Below, piece by piece: positions 8,327 to 15,451 of a stretch of DNA of 64,000 bases. A model generated the notes under the pieces. The model searched no databases. It was not told the origin of the DNA and was given only the letters and a program-made list of their open reading frames with translations. Position 1 is the first letter of the stretch, and the number at the start of each line of letters is the position of its first letter. The stretch covers positions 2,914,001-2,978,000 of the forward strand of contig OZ257257.1 of assembly GCA_965279705.1 (NCBI GenBank), written 5' to 3'. The position numbers and the translations under genes are program-made. This DNA comes from Stagnimonas sp965279705 (lineage in GTDB: Bacteria > Pseudomonadota > Gammaproteobacteria > Nevskiales > Nevskiaceae).

Positions 8327-10723
8327 ATGTGGCAACGCGGCATCGCACTCACTCTGGGACTGGCATTGGCCGCCTGCGGCAACTCACAGCGTGCCGGTAA
8401 TGACGCCACCGGCAACGCATCGCCACCACTCGCCATGGTGGCCGAGCCGGTGCTGGCCAAGTGCGTCATGCAAAGTCCGTTCCTTTCTGTCGGCGCAGGG
8501 CTTGACGCACCGGGCCGGCTGGAGATGCCGGTCACTGTCGGCACACAGCCCGCCAGCGCCTGCAAAGGCAATACGCAGTTTCGTTTCGGCAGCGGCCGCT
8601 ACGACGTGACCAGTGTGGTCGCCAATACCGGCGGTATGGGTTGGGAGAACCTGTTCCAGATTCTGAGCGGCCTGCACACGCGCCAGTACGCGCGCGCCTT
8701 TGCCATCGAGTCGCCCTGCAACGGCCAGCGAGTGTTGATGGTGAGCGTCGATATCGGGCTGATGTGGCCCTCGGTGCGCTTCGGCGTGTTGCAGGCCATC
8801 GCGGCCGACCCGGAACTGTCGAAGTTCTATCGCGGCGACAACGTGATGCTCTCGGCCACCCACACGCACCAGGGCCCGGCCGGCTATTCACACGACGATG
8901 GCGGCAATCTGTTCCATTACGGCTACGACGATCTGGTCTACACCACCCTCGTCAACGGCATGGTGGCGGCGATCCAACTCGCGCACGCGAACATTCAGGC
9001 GCACCCCGAGCCCGCCTCGATCGGCATGGCCATCGGCGAGCTGCTCAACACCAACGTCAACCGCTCGAAGGTGGCGTTCGACCTCAACAGCGCCGACGAG
9101 CGCATGGCGTTCTTGAACAGCCGTGGCGAACCGGTGGATACCGACAAGCGCGTGGTGCAGCTCAACCTCACGCGCGGCAACGGCAGCGCGGTGGGCGTGT
9201 TCAACTGGTTCGGCGTGCATGCGACGGTGATCGGCGAAGACGCTATATTGGTCAGCAGCGACATCAAGGGTTTCGCCTCGCTGGGCTTCGAGAAACTCAT
9301 GCGCTCGCGCTTTGACGCACCCACCGACGGCAGCGACCGCTTCACCGCCGCCTTCGCACAATCGGACGAGGGCGATGCCTCGCCCAATCTCTTCATCGCC
9401 GAACGTCCCTACCCCGACCCGACGCGCGGCGGCGGCAAGGACGAATACGAATCCAACGCCATCGCCGGCACCAAGCAACTCGCCAAGGCGCTGGATTTGT
9501 ATGGCAGTGGCAAGGCGCTGTCCGGCCCGGTGGACGTGCGCTTCTTCAATGTGCCGATCACCGCGCTCACCGTCACCGACCCGGTGGTGCTCGATGGCCT
9601 GACGCACCCGGCCGCACTCGATGCGCCCGTCAAGCGCACCTGCATGGGCGCGCTCGGCATCTCGTTTCTCGCGGGCGCCGAAGACGGCCCCGCACCGGGC
9701 GAAGAGGGCGTGAGCTGCAACGACAGCCCCGATGTGCTCGCCGCCGCTGCGGGCGATCTCGCCGCACTCTTCAACAACCCCATTCCGCCGCCGACGCTCT
9801 ACAGCATCAACGTGCCCACCAATCTCGTCGCCGCCGCCGCGATGTGCCAGCTCGACCTGCTGCCCGTCGGCGTGGACTTCGGCTGCCAGGCCGAGAAGCC
9901 GGTGGCCATTCCCTCGGGTTCGGCCGTGGTGCCGATGCAGCTGATCCGCATCGGCAACCTCGCGGTGCTGGGGTTGCCCTGGGAGGTCACCACCATCTCG
10001 GCGCGCCGCCTGCGCAAGAACCTGCTCGACATCCTCACACCTATCGGCATCGACACTGTCGTCATCGCCGGGCTCACCAACGAATACGTCAACTACCTCA
10101 CCACGCGCGAGGAATACTCGTCACAGCAATATGAAGGCGCCTCGACGCTCTATGGCCCCTGGACGCTCGCCGTGGTGCAGCAGGAGGCGCGCAAGCTCGC
10201 CATCAGCCTGCGCGACGGCGCGCCCGCGCCGGAAGGCCCGGCCACGCCGGACGACGTCACGCCCAATCTCATCCGCCCGCCCTACGTGCCCAGCGATCTG
10301 CCCGGCGCTGCCGCCTTTGGTGCGGTAGTGACCGATGTGCCCGCCACCGCTGCACCGGGCGACACCGTGCGCGCGGAGTTTCAGGCCGGGCATCCGCGCA
10401 ACGACCTGCGCACGCAGGCGAGCTACGTCTACGCCGAGCGGCAGGCAGCCGACGGCCGCTGGGTTGAAGTGGCGAGCGACCGCGACCCCGAGCTGATCTA
10501 CGTCTGGAAGCCTTCGGTGCCGTCGCCAGTGGCGATCGACCTGCCCGTCACCGGGCCTTCGACCGCCGAGGCGGTATGGACCATCCCGAGGAACACCCCG
10601 CCCGGCCGCTATCGTCTGCGCCACGAGGGCGCGTCGCGCAGCTCCGCCGCAACGCCGGCGCTGCCCTACAACGGTATCTCGTCTGTTTTCACCATTGCCG
10701 GGCCGGTTTCGGAATGTCCTTGA
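8327..10723 (+). CDS. Neutral/alkaline ceramidase-family lipoprotein
   Basis: A 798-residue protein with the neutral ceramidase architecture: a catalytic domain and a C-terminal immunoglobulin-like domain (from about residue 660). Recognisable blocks are the N-terminal FGSGRYDVT and LSGLHTRQYARAF, zinc-ligand region SATHTHQGPAGY, a second histidine in FGVHATVIGED, the nucleophile-serine block DEGDASPNL, and Glu/Tyr ligands in GLTNEYVNYLTTREEY. These enzymes hydrolyse the N-acyl bond of ceramide. The signal LALAACG contains a lipobox, so the enzyme is probably anchored in the envelope rather than freely secreted. A good RBS (AAAGGGA) precedes the ATG. It is divergent from the FAD-oxidase operon. 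Since this lineage may make few sphingolipids, an external substrate is likely (inference). Confidence 0.88.
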   Translation: MWQRGIALTLGLALAACGNSQRAGNDATGNASPPLAMVAEPVLAKCVMQSPFLSVGAGLDAPGRLEMPVTVGTQPASACKGNTQFRFGSGRYDVTSVVANTGGMGWENLFQILSGLHTRQYARAFAIESPCNGQRVLMVSVDIGLMWPSVRFGVLQAIAADPELSKFYRGDNVMLSATHTHQGPAGYSHDDGGNLFHYGYDDLVYTTLVNGMVAAIQLAHANIQAHPEPASIGMAIGELLNTNVNRSKVAFDLNSADERMAFLNSRGEPVDTDKRVVQLNLTRGNGSAVGVFNWFGVHATVIGEDAILVSSDIKGFASLGFEKLMRSRFDAPTDGSDRFTAAFAQSDEGDASPNLFIAERPYPDPTRGGGKDEYESNAIAGTKQLAKALDLYGSGKALSGPVDVRFFNVPITALTVTDPVVLDGLTHPAALDAPVKRTCMGALGISFLAGAEDGPAPGEEGVSCNDSPDVLAAAAGDLAALFNNPIPPPTLYSINVPTNLVAAAAMCQLDLLPVGVDFGCQAEKPVAIPSGSAVVPMQLIRIGNLAVLGLPWEVTTISARRLRKNLLDILTPIGIDTVVIAGLTNEYVNYLTTREEYSSQQYEGASTLYGPWTLAVVQQEARKLAISLRDGAPAPEGPATPDDVTPNLIRPPYVPSDLPGAAAFGAVVTDVPATAAPGDTVRAEFQAGHPRNDLRTQASYVYAERQAADGRWVEVASDRDPELIYVWKPSVPSPVAIDLPVTGPSTAEAVWTIPRNTPPGRYRLRHEGASRSSAATPALPYNGISSVFTIAGPVSECP

Positions 10724-10775
10724 GGCGTTTGCAGCCGCTAAACTGAAGGCGATCTCTTCCGCTTTTTTTTCCGAC

Positions 10776-11684
10776 ATGGACGTTCCCCATTCCGTGACCG
10801 CAGCCCGCACGGTTGCGCTGGCCGTGATCTCGCCGGTGCGCGACGAAGCCGAGCACGTGCGCCGCACGCTCGACGCCATGCTGAGCCAGACCGTGCGGCC
10901 GCAGGAATGGCTGTTCGTCGACGACGGCTCCAGCGACGACACCCGCGCGATCATTGAAACCTACGCCGCGCAGCACCCTTGGATTCGCGTTATCTCGCGC
11001 GCCGACCGCGGCCAGCGGGTGCTGGGCGGTGGCGTGATCGAGGCTTTCAATACCGGCTTGGCAGCGCTGCAAGACCGCAACTACCAGTACCTCGCCAAAC
11101 TCGATGGCGATCTGTCGTTCTCGCCGCGCTATCTCGAAATCATGTTCGAGGCCTTTGCCGCCGACCCCAAGCTCGCCTGCGTCTGCGGCAAGGTGTTCCG
11201 CCCCGAGGGCGAGGTTTTGGTGGAGGAATACATCAGCGACGAATCCACCTGCGGGCAGTTCAAGCTTTATCGGCGCGAAGCTTTCGAGGCCATCGGGGGC
11301 TTCGTGTCAGCGGTGCTGTGGGACGGCATCGACTGGCACCGCTGCCGCATGCTGGGCTGGCACACGCTGAGCTTTCATCACCCGGAAGCGCGGCTGTTTC
11401 ACCACCGCCTGATGGGCAGCTCGGACCGCGGCGTACTGCGCGGCCGCAGCCGGCTGGGCCGGGCGATGTGGTACGTGGGCTACCACCCGCTCTACGCGCT
11501 GGCCGCCAGCATCTTTCGCATGCGCGAAAACCCCCGGCTGACCGGGGGCTTGATGATGATCGGCGGTTATCTGGCCGCCGCCCTGAGCCTCAAGCCGCGC
11601 TATCCGCACCCGGACTTTCGCCGCTACCTGCAACGCTGGCAGCTGGCGCAACTCCAAGCCAAGTTTCTCAGCCGCCAGTCTTAG
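10776..11684 (+). CDS. Family 2 glycosyltransferase
   Basis: A 302-residue GT-A fold enzyme. The nucleotide-sugar domain opens with ISPVRDEAEHVRRTLD and WLFVDDGSSDDT; the metal-binding Asp region is YLAKLDGDLSF near residue 112. The C-terminus is amphipathic (region around YHPLYALAASIFRMRE) but has no clear multi-pass domain. Such enzymes add sugars to lipid or polysaccharide acceptors at the cytoplasmic face; donor and acceptor are unknown. The frame is open to 10695 inside the ceramidase gene, but the ATG chosen starts just ahead of the first beta strand. The RBS is poor (a T-tract precedes it), so the start is uncertain. The last 17 bases overlap the end of the convergent glutathione peroxidase gene. 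Confidence 0.82.
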   Translation: MDVPHSVTAARTVALAVISPVRDEAEHVRRTLDAMLSQTVRPQEWLFVDDGSSDDTRAIIETYAAQHPWIRVISRADRGQRVLGGGVIEAFNTGLAALQDRNYQYLAKLDGDLSFSPRYLEIMFEAFAADPKLACVCGKVFRPEGEVLVEEYISDESTCGQFKLYRREAFEAIGGFVSAVLWDGIDWHRCRMLGWHTLSFHHPEARLFHHRLMGSSDRGVLRGRSRLGRAMWYVGYHPLYALAASIFRMRENPRLTGGLMMIGGYLAAALSLKPRYPHPDFRRYLQRWQLAQLQAKFLSRQS

Positions 11685-12216
11685 TCAATGCGTCTTCGAT
11701 GGCCTTGGTGAGATCAGCCGATTGCGGCTTGGTATCGCTACCGTAATGCACCACCGTGCGGCCATCACGACCGATCAGGTATTTGTTGAAGTTCCATGAG
11801 GGCACCTTGCCGGTGCTGGCGATCAGATCTTTGAAAAGCGGGTCAGCTGCATCGCCCTTGACCTGCGTCTTGGCATACATGGGGAAGCTCACACCGAAGT
11901 TGGCCTTGCAGAACTTGGCGATCTCCTTGTCGTCGGCAAACTCCTGTCCGCCGAACTGGTCGGAGGGAAAGCCGAGCACCACAAGGCCTTTGTCCTTATA
12001 GGTTTTGTAGAGCGCCTCAAGGCCCTCGTACTGCGGCGTGTAGCCGCACTGGCTGGCCGTGTTGACCACCAGCACCACCTTGCCGCCATAGGTTTCGCAG
12101 AGGTTTTCGGCCTTGCCGAGCAGGCGCTTTTCGGTCTTGTCGAGCAGCGGGCTTTCGCAGGCGGCAAAGGCTTGCGAGGCGGCCAGGGCGAGAGCGGCGG
12201 CGAGAAAGATACGCAT
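11668..12216 (-). CDS. Glutathione peroxidase family, exported
   Basis: A 182-residue thiol peroxidase. A cleavable signal (MRIFLAAALALAASQAFA) places it in the periplasm. The catalytic Cys57 lies in VNTASQCGYT, replacing selenocysteine, and the active-site Gln and Trp are in FPSDQFGGQE and SWNFNKYLIG. It reduces H2O2 or lipid hydroperoxides; bacterial Cys-type members commonly use thioredoxin-like donors, and the periplasmic donor here is unknown. The frame is open upstream, but the ATG chosen gives the signal peptide. The gene lies 56 bases after the esterase gene in the same direction, and its 3' end overlaps the convergent glycosyltransferase by 17 bases. Confidence 0.9.
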   Translation of the reverse strand: MRIFLAAALALAASQAFAACESPLLDKTEKRLLGKAENLCETYGGKVVLVVNTASQCGYTPQYEGLEALYKTYKDKGLVVLGFPSDQFGGQEFADDKEIAKFCKANFGVSFPMYAKTQVKGDAADPLFKDLIASTGKVPSWNFNKYLIGRDGRTVVHYGSDTKPQSADLTKAIEDALTKTGG

Positions 12217-12272
12217 GGAGAAATCCTTAAATGGGTTGATGGGGAAACTACGCGGCAGTCGCGGTGATGGAT

Positions 12273-13121
12273 TCAGCGATGCAGGCTGCGGTCGAGAAAA
12301 TCCAGCGCCGCGTCGATGGCCGCGCCATCCATGAAGAAGGCGGTGATATGGCCGCGGCCAATGATCTTGAACCACTCGGTGTGCACGCCCACGCCATCCA
12401 GCGCGGCCTTGAAATCGCCGGTGTGGTCGTCGGGCACCAGCGTGTCCCAGGTGCCGTGATAGAAGAAGAACGGCGGGTCGTCCTTGCTGACGTGGGTGAC
12501 CGGCGAGGCGTCGATGAACTGTTGCGGCACTTGCGCCTGGGTGCCGCCCAGAAACTGCGGTACCAGCTTGCCGCCCTTGTACTTGCGCAGGTCGCTGGGG
12601 CCGGCACCGTCCACCACCGCCTGCACGCGCACCTCAGGCGGGCCATCGAGCACGCCCAGCATCGCCGCCAGATGGCCACCGGCGGAGTAGCCCATCGCGG
12701 CGATCTGCTGCGGGTCGATGTCGTAGCGGCTGGCATTCGCGTGCATCCATTTCAGCGCCTCGCGCAGATCGTTCACTGGCGCCGGATAAATGTTCTCGGG
12801 CGCGAAGCGATAGCTGGCATTGACCACCACATAGCCTCGTGCGGCCACGCGCTCGGCAATCGAGGCCATCTGCTCGCGGCGATCCGGGCCTGTCCAGCCG
12901 CCACCATGAATAAGCAGCACGGCGGGCTTGGCACCCGTGCCGCTGGGCCGATAGACATCCGCCTTCAAGGCCTGCGGCCAGGCCGAGGGCGTGTAGACCA
13001 GATCGCGCTCGACCGTGAAGCTCGAAACCACCGGCGGTGGCTGTGCGGCGTCGGGCTTGCCAACGTAAGTACTGCACGCCGTCAGCAGCAACAGCGACGC
13101 GAGCGGGATGAAAAGACGCAT
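12273..13121 (-). CDS. Alpha/beta-hydrolase esterase lipoprotein (BD-FAE/HSL-like)
   Basis: A 282-residue lipoprotein with a lipobox cysteine at residue 16 (LLLLTAC). The oxyanion motif HGGGW is near residue 72, the nucleophile Ser146 is in GYSAGGH, and the Asp and His regions are DTLVPDDHT and GRGHITAFF. This is the hormone-sensitive-lipase/carboxylesterase fold, which hydrolyses short acyl esters. An in-frame TTG lies four codons upstream, but the ATG at 13121 is preferred because GAGG sits about five bases before it. It starts 8 bases after the ubiA stop and is probably cotranscribed with ubiA. The natural substrate is unknown. Confidence 0.85.
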   Translation of the reverse strand: MRLFIPLASLLLLTACSTYVGKPDAAQPPPVVSSFTVERDLVYTPSAWPQALKADVYRPSGTGAKPAVLLIHGGGWTGPDRREQMASIAERVAARGYVVVNASYRFAPENIYPAPVNDLREALKWMHANASRYDIDPQQIAAMGYSAGGHLAAMLGVLDGPPEVRVQAVVDGAGPSDLRKYKGGKLVPQFLGGTQAQVPQQFIDASPVTHVSKDDPPFFFYHGTWDTLVPDDHTGDFKAALDGVGVHTEWFKIIGRGHITAFFMDGAAIDAALDFLDRSLHR

Positions 13122-13129
13122 GGTGATCC

Positions 13130-13984
13130 TCAAAGGGTGTCGATGACGAGCCCGAGCAACACCGCCGCGCCGAACCAGTGACTGTGCTGAAACGCGGCGA
13201 AGGCGTCGGCACGGGTGCGGCTGCGCGCGCGGCGCTGCAAGGCAAAAGCAATCACTGCGGCTACGGCTAGGCCCGCAAAATAGATGAGCCCCAGGCCCGC
13301 ACGCGCGCCGGCCACCGCCAGCAGGGCGAGTGCGGCCGCGTGCAACAGGCTGGTGATGAGCAGCTCGCGCTGACCGAACAACACCGCCGCCGATTTCACG
13401 CCGATCTTCAGGTCATCCTCGCGATCAACCATTGCGTAGAACGTGTCGTAGGCCACCACCCAGCAGACGTTGGCAGCCATCAGCAGGCCGGCCATGGGCC
13501 AGTCGATGTGGCCCTGGATGGCCGAATACGCCATTGGGATGCCCCATGAAAATGCCAGGCCGAGATAAGCCTGCGGCAGGGCGATCCAGCGCTTCATCAG
13601 CGGGTAGCTGGCGGCCAGCAGCACGGCGGGAATCGACAGCAGCACCGTCTCGACATTGAGCTTGGTGGTCAGCCCGTAGGCGATCAATGCCAGCGCTACA
13701 AACACCCGCACGCCTTCGTTGCGCGTGACGCGCCCGGCGGCAATGGGGCGGTCCTTGGTGCGCTCCACCTTGGGGTCGAAGTCTTTATCCATCACATCGT
13801 TGATCACACAACCGGCCGAGCGCATCAGCACCACGCCGAGGGCGAACACGATCAGCACTTTCGTCGGCGGCATGCCACCGGCTGCGAACCACAAACCCCA
13901 CAGCGTGGGCCACAGCAGCAGCCAGATGCCGACGGGCTTGTGCAGACGGCAGAGGCGCAGGTAATCACTGAATTTTTCGAGCAT
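13130..13984 (-). CDS. ubiA: 4-hydroxybenzoate polyprenyltransferase
   Basis: A 284-residue inner-membrane prenyltransferase of ubiquinone synthesis that attaches the polyprenyl tail to 4-hydroxybenzoate. Length and eight or nine hydrophobic segments fit UbiA. The first Asp-rich motif is INDVMDKDFDPKVERTKDRP (residues 61-80), with the conserved tail IAAGRV. The second is AYDTFYAMVDREDDLKIGVK near residue 180. No ubiC (chorismate lyase) is next to it. An esterase gene follows at 8 bases. Confidence 0.97.
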   Translation of the reverse strand: MLEKFSDYLRLCRLHKPVGIWLLLWPTLWGLWFAAGGMPPTKVLIVFALGVVLMRSAGCVINDVMDKDFDPKVERTKDRPIAAGRVTRNEGVRVFVALALIAYGLTTKLNVETVLLSIPAVLLAASYPLMKRWIALPQAYLGLAFSWGIPMAYSAIQGHIDWPMAGLLMAANVCWVVAYDTFYAMVDREDDLKIGVKSAAVLFGQRELLITSLLHAAALALLAVAGARAGLGLIYFAGLAVAAVIAFALQRRARSRTRADAFAAFQHSHWFGAAVLLGLVIDTL

Positions 13985-14018
13985 GCTGCTAGCTTAGCGG
14001 TCTCGCCTGGATGACCCC

Positions 14019-14507
14019 ATGACCGACCCCACCAAACCCGCTGCCCTGCCCGCCCTCTCGGTGCCCGAAGTGCACGGCAGCGGCTACCCGGAACCCTTCA
14101 AGTCCCGCATGGGCGACCGCGTGAAGCGTCGTCTGGGCGAGGCGTTTGGCTTGACACAGTTCGGCGTCAACCTCGTCGTGCTCGGCCCCGGTGGGCAGTC
14201 CGCGCTGCGGCACTGGCATACGCTGGAAGACGAGTTGATGTACCTGCTGGAAGGCGAACTGGTGCTGGTGACCACTGCCGGCGAGCAGGTGGTTCGCGCG
14301 GGCGACTGCGCCGGCTACAAGGCGGGTGAACCCGACGGCCATCACCTCGTCAACCGCAGCAATGCCCCGGCCCGATACCTTGAAATCGGCAGCCGCCACG
14401 AGGGTGACGTAGCGTTCTACCCCGACGACGATCTGCTGCTGGTGCCCTGTATCGAGAACGGCCACGCTACGATGCAGCCTGCGCACAAGGATGGACGAGC
14501 GTATTGA
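14019..14507 (+). CDS. Cupin-domain protein
   Basis: A 162-residue single-domain cupin. The metal-binding motif 1 is HWHTLEDELMYLLEGELVLV (residues 67-86) with two histidines and a glutamate, and motif 2 is around GYKAGEPDGHHLVNRS. Such proteins act as small metal-dependent enzymes or sugar/ligand binders; the exact role cannot be assigned. It is divergent from ubiA (34-bp gap) and is the last conserved gene before the cassette-like island. No signal peptide is seen, so it is probably cytoplasmic. Confidence 0.78.
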   Translation: MTDPTKPAALPALSVPEVHGSGYPEPFKSRMGDRVKRRLGEAFGLTQFGVNLVVLGPGGQSALRHWHTLEDELMYLLEGELVLVTTAGEQVVRAGDCAGYKAGEPDGHHLVNRSNAPARYLEIGSRHEGDVAFYPDDDLLLVPCIENGHATMQPAHKDGRAY

Positions 14508-14602
14508 ATGGGCCTTGCAGCAGGCCGCCGATTCGGGCCTAGTTGCTTCTGTCGGCGCGCTCACTTCGCACCTCACAATAATTGGCAAGGGGAATCAGGG
14601 TC

Positions 14603-14668
14603 ATGCGGACGATTTTCAGCTTTCAGGGTCGAGCTGCCGCCGTGATAGGCGGTGGTTTTGACGCCTAA
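14603..14668 (+). CDS. Tiny ORF ending inside an integron-type R'' site (possible cassette remnant)
   Basis: A 21-codon reading frame beginning MRTIFSFQGRAAA and ending with the TAA of GCCTAAC. It has a good RBS (AAGGGG about ten bases upstream). Stop codons embedded in the R'' core site (RYYYAAC) are typical of integron gene cassettes. It is too short to be a normal protein and may be the truncated start of a longer cassette ORF. The opening FSFQGR resembles the N-terminus of small DUF805-type membrane proteins, but that is only a weak impression. Expression is unproven. Confidence 0.3.
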   Translation: MRTIFSFQGRAAAVIGGGFDA

Positions 14669-14680
14669 CTAGTGTTGGGC
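14663..14680 (+). repeat. Collapsed attC-like site: R'' and R' cores without an internal stem
   Basis: GCCTAAC (RYYYAAC, R'') and GTTGGGC (G^TTRRRY, R') are separated by only four bases and can pair with one G-T wobble. An ordinary attC has an extra stem-loop between these cores, so this looks like an attC that lost its centre, or a recombination junction. Its GTTGGGC is complementary, except at one position, to GCCCAAT at 15020-15026. That is what is expected when one cassette carries both ends. Confidence 0.5.
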
Positions 14681-14683
14681 CAC

Positions 14684-15028
14684 ATGAAAAGCGATCTCAA
14701 CATTGCGGTGGCGGAGCAAGATGCGGAGCGAGTGGCTACGCATCTAGGGCGCGCTCTCGGCGTTGAGTTCAAAGGGCACGACAGTAGCTACAAGGGTAGC
14801 TACTGGCTGCATGAAGCGGGCGATTCAACCATTGAGGTGTTTTACAACAGCGACCCTATGTTCCGTGCTGGAGACCCACAAGAAGATCAATGGTTCGAGC
14901 CCTTATTCAAAGAGTTCACGGTGCTTCTAAATGCCTATGCTGAGTCCGCGTTTTGCTCGCAGGTCTTAGCCGCAACGCAATCCGGTTATCCCGGCAGCGT
15001 TGTCATCAACATTCGTGCCGCCCAATAA
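14684..15028 (+). CDS. Hypothetical protein in an integron-type gene cassette
   Basis: A 114-residue protein that I do not recognise. It begins MKSDLNIAVAEQDAERV, is mixed alpha/beta in character with a central aromatic run (SSYKGSYWLHEAGDSTIEVF), and has no signal or membrane segment. A GTG lies four codons upstream, but the ATG is preferred. Its TAA stop lies within GCCCAATAA, the R'' end of an attC-like site, and the reading frame almost fills the interval between two G^TT junctions. Codon use is less GC-biased than its neighbours, consistent with acquisition. Single-gene cassettes of this sort often encode adaptive or toxin-antidote functions, but nothing here identifies one. Confidence 0.6.
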   Translation: MKSDLNIAVAEQDAERVATHLGRALGVEFKGHDSSYKGSYWLHEAGDSTIEVFYNSDPMFRAGDPQEDQWFEPLFKEFTVLLNAYAESAFCSQVLAATQSGYPGSVVINIRAAQ

Positions 15029-15075
15029 GGCATTCAAGCGGACGCGGCTTCGCCGCGCCGCTTAATATGTTGCAA
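15020..15075 (+). repeat. attC-like integron recombination site
   Basis: The site starts with an R''-like core GCCCAAT (15020-15026). It then has a 12-bp stem formed by 15036-15041 plus 15043-15048 pairing with 15052-15063, a TTC loop, and one unpaired A at 15042. It ends at G^TT (15069-15071). A stem with a single extrahelical base between complementary cores is the hallmark of attC sites read by integron integrases, and the length (about 56 bp) is at the short end of the normal range. The closing core (GTTGCAA) departs from GTTRRRY. No intI gene is in the window. Confidence 0.65.
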
Positions 15076-15366
15076 AAGCCTGAGCGCACCGTGAGCCGAA
15101 TAATTCCTTGGGTGCTGCTGGCCATCGTGCCCGTTGCAGCGCTCGTAGCTCATTCGCTTTGGGTGCTGCTTAGCGGCTACAACGGTCACTGCGGTCTGCT
15201 TGATGCAGGCTGGGGTTGCTCAAAAACAGAATATGTCGTTTCAAGTTTTTTCAGCCCCTTCATTTTTCCCGTGCTGCTTGTCTACAGCGCGAGTTGGCTT
15301 TTCTTGCTGCTATTAGTCGGGCTCTTTATTCGGCTCTATCGTCGAGGGCGGCGTGTCGCAACATAA
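15067..15366 (+). CDS. Small hypothetical membrane protein (cassette-like)
   Basis: A 99-residue protein with two or three hydrophobic segments (residues 14-35 and 60-90) and a positively charged tail (RLYRRGRRVAT), so it is probably an inner-membrane protein. Two cysteines flank a short loop (GHCGLLDAGWGC). The ATG straddles the attC junction. An in-frame GTG eight codons later (15091) would place the whole gene inside the following cassette. Base composition is noticeably lower in GC than the flanking genes. I recognise no family. Right after its stop region lies TCGCAAC, nearly complementary to the GTTGCAA at its start, which may be a degenerate R'' core. Confidence 0.5.
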   Translation: MLQKPERTVSRIIPWVLLAIVPVAALVAHSLWVLLSGYNGHCGLLDAGWGCSKTEYVVSSFFSPFIFPVLLVYSASWLFLLLLVGLFIRLYRRGRRVAT

Positions 15367-15379
15367 CCAGCAAGCGTAG

Positions 15380-15435
15380 CCCGGATGAAATCCGGGGCTT
15401 TCTTATCCAAATGAGTGAACCCGGATTGCATCCGG
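15380..15435. repeat. Two REP-like palindromes
   Basis: Two short hairpins lie between the cassette island and the phoD gene. The first pairs CCCGGAT with ATCCGGG around GAA (15380-15396); the second pairs CCGGAT with ATCCGG around TGC (15421-15435). Both share the CCCGGATnnnATCCGG core, which I recall as a common extragenic palindrome in Beta- and Gammaproteobacteria. They may also end transcription from either side, although no strong T-run follows. Confidence 0.55.
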
Positions 15436-15451
15436 ACCACGTTCGCTCTGC

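Noticed and set aside
15380..15400. Intrinsic terminator for the small membrane-protein gene
   Set aside because: The hairpin is followed by CTTTCTT rather than a T-run and has a second copy, so it is listed as REP-like.
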